NCBI GenBank assembly: GCA_964606385.1
Contig: CAZSFZ010000034.1
Location: forward strand, 1 to 11,384
DNA: 11,384 bases
Direction of reading: 5' to 3'
Origin: Aquincolibacterium sp964606385
GTDB taxonomy: Bacteria > Omnitrophota > Omnitrophia > Omnitrophales > Aquincolibacteriaceae
Part shown: positions 6,782-11,384 of the stretch, piece by piece
Layout: each line of letters starts with the position of its first letter
How positions within the stretch are numbered: position 1 is the first letter of the stretch
Translations under genes and position numbers: made by a program
Notes under the pieces: model-generated
Seen by the model: only the letters and a program-made list of their open reading frames with translations
Databases searched by the model: none
What the model was told of the DNA's origin: nothing

Positions 6782-7594
6782 ATGCCATCTCACATGGCTA
6801 AAAACAGATCACGGTGCAAGTCTATTTTGGCGGCATTTGCCCTTTTGGCAGGCATCAGCTTTCTTTCAGGATGCGCTTCTTCAACGCCGAGCTACGCTCC
6901 GGCATATCAGCCGCCACGTCCGGTTTCGACACCAACCACGGTTCTTCTTGCGCCGTCCGGATCTCCTCATAACATCTATCATGAAGTTGGACCTTATGAA
7001 ACCCTCTGGCGTATTTCGACCATCTATAGCGTGGATATGGCAACCATCATGCGCGTCAACAATTTAACAAGCAAAACCCAGCTAAAAAAGGGCATGAAAC
7101 TTCTGATTCCAAACACCCGCGGTCCGCGGCCCAATATTCCTCTTTTTCCTACCAAGCGCTGGACGCATATTGTGATCCACCATACAGCGACCGATCAGGG
7201 CAGCGCTTACAGCGTTGACGGTTTGCATCAACAGCGAGGATGGGAGAATGGGATGGGCTATGATTTTCTGATCGATAACGGGACGCGTGGCAAGACGATC
7301 GGACAAATTGAAGTGGGGCCGCGGTGGCTCAAACAGATGCCAGGGGCGCATGTGAAAGTGGGCGACTGGAACCAGAAGTCCATCGGTATTGCTGTGGTCG
7401 GTAATTATAGCGAGTTCGGTCTTCCTGACCCCATGCTTGATTCTCTAACCTTTCTCGTGCTTACGCTTAAAAACTTTTATCGGATTCCAGATCGGAATAT
7501 CATAGGGCATCGCGACGTGCCCGGCGCCGCAACCGAGTGTCCGGGGAAATTCTTCCCCTGGAACGAATTCAAGCGTCGTATCCGGGTGTGCTAA
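6782..7594 (+). CDS. LysM-containing N-acetylmuramoyl-L-alanine amidase lipoprotein
   Basis: A 270-residue exported peptidoglycan hydrolase. It opens with basic residues, a hydrophobic stretch (about 14-29) and a lipobox LSGC with C31 as the lipidated residue, then a proline-rich linker. A LysM peptidoglycan-binding domain (about 64-110) shows GPYETLWRISTIYSVDMATI and GMKLLIPN. The catalytic amidase_2/PGRP-like domain (about 126-270) has IVIHHTAT (H133), IIGHRDVPGA (H243) and TECPGKFF (C253), which fit the three zinc ligands. It would cleave the amide bond between muramic acid and the first L-alanine of the stem peptide while anchored in a membrane. Its mature N-terminus lacks Asp at +2 (C-A-S-S), which in a typical diderm would favour transport to the outer membrane. 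The ATG at 6782 is preferred to the TTG at 6746 because of its RBS. The domain order and length are normal. Confidence 0.9.
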   Translation: MPSHMAKNRSRCKSILAAFALLAGISFLSGCASSTPSYAPAYQPPRPVSTPTTVLLAPSGSPHNIYHEVGPYETLWRISTIYSVDMATIMRVNNLTSKTQLKKGMKLLIPNTRGPRPNIPLFPTKRWTHIVIHHTATDQGSAYSVDGLHQQRGWENGMGYDFLIDNGTRGKTIGQIEVGPRWLKQMPGAHVKVGDWNQKSIGIAVVGNYSEFGLPDPMLDSLTFLVLTLKNFYRIPDRNIIGHRDVPGAATECPGKFFPWNEFKRRIRVC

Positions 7595-7609
7595 TAGCAG
7601 TGGATCTAT

Positions 7610-7613
7610 GGAG
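7610..7613 (+). promoter_or_regulatory. Ribosome binding site of the HPr-like gene
   Basis: GGAG lies 4 nt before the ATG at 7618. It supports this start over the GTG at 7537, which lies inside the amidase gene and would add 27 residues with no counterpart in HPr proteins. Confidence 0.55.
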
Positions 7614-7617
7614 AAGC

Positions 7618-7914
7618 ATGTTGAATTCTGATGAAAAAGTTGTTCGAAAAACGACAATTGAAATTCCGTGCCGGTTGGGGGTTCATGCCCGGTGTGCCGC
7701 GCGCATTATTCCCTTCATGAAACAATTCAAATCTGAAATACGCGTTCGCAAAGGATCTATGGCCGTAGACGGGAAAAGCATAGTAGGGCTCATGTCCTTA
7801 GGGGCTGCTTATAAAACGCGACTAGAGTTTGAGATTGTCGGAGTGGATGCTGAGCTAGCTCAAAAAGCCATCGAAGCCTTTTTTCATGAATCAAATTACT
7901 GCGCAGACCATTGA
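7618..7914 (+). CDS. HPr-like phosphocarrier protein
   Basis: A 98-residue protein of the HPr family. The active-site loop reads CRLGVHARCAARI, with H23 at the position of His15, which accepts phosphate from enzyme I. GKSIVGLMSLGA contains S54 at the position of Ser46, the target of HPr kinase. The usual HARP proline is replaced by cysteine (C26), and another cysteine (C18) lies just before the loop. The chain is only slightly longer than typical HPr (85-90 residues), mostly at the N-terminus. No enzyme I, EII or HPr kinase gene is in the window, so the protein may act in PTS sugar uptake, in nitrogen-type signalling, or as a regulator. It sits 23 nt after the amidase gene and 36 nt before the permease pair. 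Whether it helps control those permeases is unknown. Confidence 0.9.
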   Translation: MLNSDEKVVRKTTIEIPCRLGVHARCAARIIPFMKQFKSEIRVRKGSMAVDGKSIVGLMSLGAAYKTRLEFEIVGVDAELAQKAIEAFFHESNYCADH

Positions 7915-7950
7915 CGCAAATCAAGAAAACATAGGCTTAGAAAATTACTT

Positions 7951-8436
7951 ATGATTTATTTGTACGGTTTTGCTTTTTTGGCTTTAGCGATATCTTTTTG
8001 CGCTAGTTTCCCAAAAACACTGCTTGCTTTGAAGACTGCCTGGCGCGAGTTTTTTCAGATTTTTCCGGCATTAGTGACCATGGTGATTTTAGTGACAATC
8101 CTTTTGTTCTTGGTGCCCGATAAAGTTATCGCGAATTATCTCGGAAATCATAATAAATGGATCGGTTTTTTGTTCGCCACGCTTTTTGGATCCATCACGA
8201 TCATGCCCGGATTTATCGCTTTTCCACTTTGCGGGATTCTCCTAAAACAGGGCGTTCCCTATATGGTGCTTTCGGCTTTCGCAAGCACCTTAATGATGGT
8301 TGGTATCGCCACATTCCCGATCGAGAAGCGGTATTTTGGGACAAAAGTAGCTCTTATGAGGAATGGTTTGAGCTTGGTCGTAGCGGTTATTGTCGCGCTC
8401 GTGACGGGATTTTTTTATGGGGAATTATTTTTATGA
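7951..8436 (+). CDS. DUF318-type permease, first half-length subunit
   Basis: A 161-residue membrane protein with about five hydrophobic segments (roughly 3-20, 38-57, 70-98, 104-122 and 138-158). GSITIMPGFIAFPLCGILLKQ in two linked parts (80-100) and FASTLMMVGIATFP (110-123) resemble the core repeat of the predicted permeases in COG0701/DUF318, the group that includes ArsP-like exporters. Full-length relatives have about 300-350 residues and two such repeats. This gene supplies one repeat and the next gene the other. The transported solute is unknown: some relatives export trivalent organoarsenicals, but that cannot be extended here. The RBS is weak; ATG 7951 is chosen because it gives a complete first helix. 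The stop codon overlaps the next start (ATGA at 8433-8436). Confidence 0.78.
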   Translation: MIYLYGFAFLALAISFCASFPKTLLALKTAWREFFQIFPALVTMVILVTILLFLVPDKVIANYLGNHNKWIGFLFATLFGSITIMPGFIAFPLCGILLKQGVPYMVLSAFASTLMMVGIATFPIEKRYFGTKVALMRNGLSLVVAVIVALVTGFFYGELFL

Positions 8437-8966
8437 AACTTTCACGTCGAGCCATCGTTATTACGGGAATTCTGTACGGTGCGGTGATTTTGATAGCGTT
8501 TCTGACGGGGTACGAACCGGGGCAGAAGATCGGCCGTGACTTTGTTTCCTTCAGCTGGGATCTGCTCAAAGTAATGCCTCCTGTCTTTATTCTTATAGGA
8601 CTCTTTGAGGTTTGGGTGTCCTCGGAAGCCATTGAGAAACATTGCGGCAAAGATTCCGGTTTCTCCGGTTTTCTCTGGGCCATCCTTCTTGCGGGTACGG
8701 CGGTAGGCGGAGTGCAAATGGCGTTTCCCGTCGCATATGCCTTGCACAAGAAGGGTGCGAGGCTTGGAATGATTTTCACCTATGTCGGCGCGGCCGCTAT
8801 ATGCAGGATACCCTTGACGACATTCGAAGCGTCCTTTTTAGGGTTAAAGTTCACGGTAATCCGATGGGCGGTTTCTTTGCCGCTGGTCATTTTGACAGCC
8901 GTTTTCCTTGAGCGTTACTTGACTGCTCAAGGCTACAAATTACCGCTCATGGAAATGGATAAATGA
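8433..8966 (+). CDS. DUF318-type permease, second half-length subunit
   Basis: A 177-residue membrane protein starting at the ATG of the ATGA overlap with the previous gene. An open frame extends back to 8157, but those residues lie wholly within the preceding gene in another frame and read as polar nonsense. Hydrophobic segments lie at roughly 6-26, 46-63, 78-102 and 141-160, with a short one near 114-125. The signature is FEVWVSSEAIEKHCGKDSG (58-76), followed by AILLAGTAVGGVQMAFPVA (83-101), a pattern seen in the permease repeats of DUF318. It should pair with the first-half subunit to make one transporter. Its own stop overlaps the DUF89 gene by ATGA (8963-8966), so all three proteins are probably made together. 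Confidence 0.78.
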   Translation: MKLSRRAIVITGILYGAVILIAFLTGYEPGQKIGRDFVSFSWDLLKVMPPVFILIGLFEVWVSSEAIEKHCGKDSGFSGFLWAILLAGTAVGGVQMAFPVAYALHKKGARLGMIFTYVGAAAICRIPLTTFEASFLGLKFTVIRWAVSLPLVILTAVFLERYLTAQGYKLPLMEMDK

Positions 8967-9871
8967 AAGCTTATCTCGATTGCATTCCATGCTTTTTCCG
9001 GCAAGCTCTTGAGGCGTCCAAGCTGGCCGGGGCAAGTTCCCGGACACAACGGCGCGTGCTGAACAAATTAGCCGGCATCCTTCCGGCCTTTTCTCTGACA
9101 TCCACGCCGCCCGAAATGGGACGTATCATTTATCGCATGGTAAGTAGTGTGACCGGGAAAAAAGATCCTTACGCGCGGGTCAAATCTGAAAGTAACCGGA
9201 AGGCCCTAAAGCTTTATCCGCAACTCAAAAAGAAGATCGCGCGCTCCCGAGATCGTTTGGGTGCTGCGGTCCGGCTAGCGATCGCCGGTAACATCATTGA
9301 TTATGGGGTCAAAAACTCACTAAACGTGGAGCGCGAATTGGAAAAGATTCTCAGCACCGAAAGCCGGGCCATTCATCAAGAGAACAGAAAACTCTACCAA
9401 TGCGAACGCTTCAAGCGTGCTTTACGAAAAGCCGAAACTGTTTTGATTTTGGGTGATAACGCCGGTGAAACTGTATTTGACCGATTACTGATTGAAGAGA
9501 TAAAGAGGGGAGATCCTCTAAAGCAGATTTCCTATGCCGTCAAAGCGGGGCCTACGATCAACGATGCTTTAGAAGAAGATGCCCGCTTTTGTGGTATTGA
9601 CCGGGTTGCCAGGATCATTTCCAGCGGGCTTGCCGCACCGGGAACCATTCTTTCATTGTGCAGCCGAAGCTTTTTACGTGTTTTTCATCAAGCCGATATG
9701 GTGATCAGCAAGGGGCAGGGGAATTTCGAATCTCTGTCATTTGCCCCAAGGCCTGTGTTTTTTCTCTTTATGGCCAAGTGTCCCGTTGTGGCGAAACATG
9801 TCGGATGTCGAATGGGGGATATTATCTTGCGATGTGGTGGAAAGAATTTAACGCGGGAGGGATCAAAATGA
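8963..9871 (+). CDS. DUF89 (ARMT1-like) metal-dependent phosphatase-like protein
   Basis: A 302-residue cytoplasmic protein of the DUF89 family. The prokaryotic subgroup (COG1578) begins MKAYLDCIPCFFRQALEA, as seen here, with C7 and C10. Further landmarks are AIAGNIIDYG (107-115), LILGDNAGETVFDRLLIEE (161-179, with D165 and N166), TINDALEEDARFCG (198-211, with D201) and ISKGQGNFESL (248-258). D165, N166 and D201 correspond to the metal-binding Asp/Asn/Asp of eukaryotic ARMT1. Characterised family members remove phosphate from harmful or surplus phosphometabolites, a role called metabolite damage control; the substrate here is unknown. Cysteine-rich points near the C-terminus (C273, C282, C291) are notable. 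The gene is coupled to the permease upstream and to a 51-residue cysteine protein downstream, both by ATGA. Confidence 0.9.
   Translation: MKAYLDCIPCFFRQALEASKLAGASSRTQRRVLNKLAGILPAFSLTSTPPEMGRIIYRMVSSVTGKKDPYARVKSESNRKALKLYPQLKKKIARSRDRLGAAVRLAIAGNIIDYGVKNSLNVERELEKILSTESRAIHQENRKLYQCERFKRALRKAETVLILGDNAGETVFDRLLIEEIKRGDPLKQISYAVKAGPTINDALEEDARFCGIDRVARIISSGLAAPGTILSLCSRSFLRVFHQADMVISKGQGNFESLSFAPRPVFFLFMAKCPVVAKHVGCRMGDIILRCGGKNLTREGSK
9855..9860 (+). promoter_or_regulatory. Ribosome binding site of the small cysteine-rich protein gene
   Basis: GGGAGG lies 7 nt before the ATG at 9868, inside the last codons of the DUF89 gene. It is among the strongest RBS sequences in the window and is the main argument that the short gene is translated. 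Confidence 0.7.
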
Positions 9872-10023
9872 AACTTTGGGTCAAGATGCTAGCGTTTGTT
9901 TGTGATGTGTGCCCTTTATGTATCGCAGCGAGACATTTCCCGGATTCCAAATTTGCTTCGGGAATGAAACGACTGGAAAAATTCTGTCCCTTTTGCAGCG
10001 CTCACAGAAAGCTGGAACAGTAA
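9868..10023 (+). CDS. Small cysteine-rich (zinc-ribbon-like) protein, 51 residues
   Basis: A short gene with a strong RBS whose ATG overlaps the DUF89 stop (ATGA at 9868-9871). The protein has VCDVCPLCIAARHF near the N-terminus (C12, C15, C18) and KFCPFCSAHRKL near the C-terminus (C40, C43, H46). Two CxxC pairs about 24 residues apart are what a zinc ribbon or small metal-binding knuckle would show. A redox or Fe-S role is also possible. The ends are basic and there is no transmembrane stretch beyond a short WVKMLAFV. I do not recognise the family. The frame is open further upstream, but only inside the DUF89 gene, where it makes no sense as protein. A partner role for DUF89 or the permeases is inferred from the overlap alone. 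Confidence 0.7.
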   Translation: MKLWVKMLAFVCDVCPLCIAARHFPDSKFASGMKRLEKFCPFCSAHRKLEQ

Positions 10024-10065
10024 GAATTCTCTCAGGGGAAATAGCTTTCGGAAAGGAGCTGGAAC

Positions 10066-10626
10066 ATGACAACCTTTAAGATCCGGGAATATCCGGATAC
10101 TATTTTAAGAGAGAAATGTCTTCCTGTAGGCGAAATTACGGATATGGAGAGGAATCTTTTTGAGCAAATGATTCTCATTATGAGGCGCTTTAAGGGGATC
10201 GGTCTGGCGGCTCCGCAGATCGGGATTTCCAGGAGTCTGATCGTGGCAGATCTAGGAGATAACCCCATATGTTTGGCGAATCCCGTGCTTTTGAAGATAC
10301 AAGGATCAGAAACGGCAGAAGAATGCTGTTTAAGCATTCCCGGCGCCAAGGTCGCCGTGGACAGGCCCGCGGAAGTTATTGTGGGCGGATTAAATGAAAA
10401 GGGTAAATCTGTTGTGATCGAGACTCGGGGTCTTCTAGCGAGAGTGTTCCAGCATGAACTGGATCATTTGGAAGGGAAACTGATTATAGACTATTTAAAT
10501 CCATTAGAGTGGGAGCATCGTGGGTTCACAAGTGTAAAACCTTTTTGGACCGGGATGAATATCAAGATGCCCCAGTCCCCAAAGGGTACTCCGCCGCCAG
10601 ACGAAAAAAGCTTTCCAAGTATTTAA
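10066..10626 (+). CDS. def: Peptide deformylase (divergent motif 2, C-terminal extension)
   Basis: A 186-residue peptide deformylase, which removes the formyl group from the initiator methionine of new proteins. Motif 1 is GIGLAAPQIG (44-53) and motif 3 is QHELDHLEGKLIIDYL (129-144), with H130, E131 and H134. Motif 2 reads EECCLSIPG (85-93). The metal-binding cysteine C88 is kept, but the usual glycine of EGCLS is a cysteine (C87). All three metal ligands and the catalytic Glu are present, so activity is likely. After about residue 150 a tail of some 36 residues is rich in proline and lysine, with SPKGTPPPDEKSF near the end. AGGAG 7 nt upstream supports the start. Whether this is the only deformylase in the genome cannot be seen; a second, divergent copy near cofactor genes is possible. 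Confidence 0.92.
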   Translation: MTTFKIREYPDTILREKCLPVGEITDMERNLFEQMILIMRRFKGIGLAAPQIGISRSLIVADLGDNPICLANPVLLKIQGSETAEECCLSIPGAKVAVDRPAEVIVGGLNEKGKSVVIETRGLLARVFQHELDHLEGKLIIDYLNPLEWEHRGFTSVKPFWTGMNIKMPQSPKGTPPPDEKSFPSI

Positions 10627-10654
10627 GACAACCTGTAACAATATCAGAAAAAGC

Positions 10655-10660
10655 GGAGGT
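10655..10660 (+). promoter_or_regulatory. Ribosome binding site of the Mrp ATPase gene
   Basis: GGAGGT lies 6 nt before the ATG at 10667 and fixes that start over the internal ATGs at 10727 and 10757, the latter falling within the sequence just before the Walker A motif. Confidence 0.75.
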
Positions 10661-10666
10661 TTAAGA

Positions 10667-11384
10667 ATGGAAGAAGCGGACCACCAGCAGGAACTAGAGA
10701 TTCAGGAAGAACGAATTAAGTACCGGATGAAAGCCATCAAGAAAACATTCATCGTGATGAGCGGAAAAGGCGGCGTCGGAAAAACAACCGTTGCCGTGAA
10801 TCTCGCTTATGCTTTCGCTCTGAAGGGGAAGCAGGTTGGTATTCTGGATGTTGATATCCACGGACCTAATATCGCTAAAATGCTCGGGATTGAGGATAAG
10901 CTGGTCCAACAGTTCCGGGAACATTCCATCCAGCCGGTGATGGTAAAGGAGAATCTGAAAGCGGTAAGTATTGCCCTGCTGGGGATGGATCCGTCCGAAC
11001 CGATTATATGGAGAGGCCCGGCTAAAGCGGGTGTTATTCGTCAATTTCTGTGCGATGTCGAGTGGGGAGAACTAGACTATCTGATTGTGGATTGCCCACC
11101 GGGTACCGGCGATGAGCCCTTAAGCGTATGCCAACTCATTCCGGACCTGACTGGAGTGATCATTGTCACAACGCCCCAGGAAGTGGCCGTGCTTGATGCA
11201 AAAAAAAATATTTCCTTTGCGAGGAAGATCCAGGTTCCTATCGCGGGGGTTATCGAGAACATGAGCGGGCTTTGCTGCCCCCACTGCGCCAAAGAAATAA
11301 ACCTGTTCAAGAAAGGAGGAGGTCAAAAACTAGCGCTTGAGCAAAAGGTCCCTTTCCTAGGGGCTATTCCTATGAATATTGATT
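10667..11384 (+). CDS. Mrp/NBP35-type Fe-S carrier ATPase (3'-truncated)
   Basis: An open frame from 10667 to the window edge gives 239 residues; the end of the gene is outside. It has the deviant Walker A MSGKGGVGKTT (31-41), the switch LDVDIHGPNIAKMLG (60-74), WRGPAKAGVIRQF (115-127) and YLIVDCPPGTGDEPLSV (138-154), all typical of Mrp/ApbC/NBP35 proteins. GLCCPHCAKEINLF (201-214) supplies the CxxC (C204, C207) that holds a [4Fe-4S] cluster bridged between two subunits. Such proteins carry Fe-S clusters to target apoproteins in an ATP-dependent manner. A charged N-terminal leader of about 24 residues (MEEADHQQELEI and on) precedes the ATPase fold. Together with the two ferredoxin-MinD ATPases at the left end of the window it makes a third related ATPase, which supports a cluster-delivery theme. 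Confidence 0.93.
   Translation, partial: MEEADHQQELEIQEERIKYRMKAIKKTFIVMSGKGGVGKTTVAVNLAYAFALKGKQVGILDVDIHGPNIAKMLGIEDKLVQQFREHSIQPVMVKENLKAVSIALLGMDPSEPIIWRGPAKAGVIRQFLCDVEWGELDYLIVDCPPGTGDEPLSVCQLIPDLTGVIIVTTPQEVAVLDAKKNISFARKIQVPIAGVIENMSGLCCPHCAKEINLFKKGGGQKLALEQKVPFLGAIPMNID

Noticed and set aside
7537..7617. GTG-start extension of the HPr-like protein
   Set aside because: It falls inside the amidase gene, adds 27 residues absent from HPr proteins, and the RBS at 7610 fits ATG 7618.
8157..8432. Upstream extension of the second permease subunit
   Set aside because: These codons lie inside the first permease gene in another frame, read as polar sequence unlike a permease, and the ATGA overlap at 8433 gives a natural start.
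7951..8966. Frameshift splitting one DUF318 permease gene
   Set aside because: The junction is a clean ATGA stop/start overlap, and the second protein begins with a normal basic N-terminus (MKLSRR) before its first helix; a two-subunit permease is more likely. A comparison with relatives would settle it.

Overview
The window looks like a stretch of bacterial chromosome from an anaerobic, probably diderm (Gram-negative-type) organism. The evidence is a lipobox-bearing LysM/amidase lipoprotein, a peptide deformylase, an HPr-type phosphocarrier, and several O2-sensitive-type iron-sulfur proteins. These include two MinD-type ATPases with inserted 2x[4Fe-4S] ferredoxin domains and a radical SAM enzyme. 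Lineages such as Omnitrophota, Desulfobacterota or Nitrospirota would fit, but the sequence alone does not settle the phylum. All 17 genes are on the + strand. They are packed with gaps of 3-42 nt or with seven 4-nt ATGA stop/start overlaps. I see no tRNA, rRNA, mobile element, CRISPR, convincing promoter or terminator, and no gap above 300 bases.

Region 1 (1-3530) is a metallocofactor or iron-sulfur block. It holds the end of a class I SAM methyltransferase, two different ferredoxin-inserted MinD-like ATPases (COG1149 type), a protein resembling DUF2099/methanogenesis marker protein 8, and a NifU/IscU-like Fe-S scaffold protein. The first three are joined by ATGA overlaps, the fourth follows after 3 nt, and the fifth overlaps the fourth. 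A third relative, an Mrp/NBP35-type Fe-S carrier ATPase, starts at 10667 and runs off the right end. Two ferredoxin-MinD ATPases plus Mrp recall the anaerobe-specific orange protein (ORP) gene set of Desulfovibrio. No NifX/ORP-like protein is visible here.

Region 2 (3540-5917) holds a ZIP-family metal transporter, a PaaI-like hotdog thioesterase and a two-part thiol-redox protein. The last combines a MauE/DoxX-like membrane domain with a DsbA-like thioredoxin-fold domain. Region 3 (5952-7914) has a COG0731-type radical SAM enzyme, the LysM/amidase lipoprotein and the HPr-like protein. Region 4 (7951-10023) is a tightly overlapping set: two half-length DUF318-type permeases, a DUF89 metal-dependent phosphatase-like protein, and a 51-residue cysteine-rich small protein that starts inside the DUF89 stop codon. 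Region 5 (10066-11384) holds a peptide deformylase and the Mrp ATPase.

The most interesting part is region 1. It looks like a bacterial metallocofactor-maturation module that joins an archaeal methanogenesis-marker family protein to an Fe-S scaffold, paired ATPases with electron-transfer domains, and a methyltransferase. Its substrate cannot be read from the sequence.
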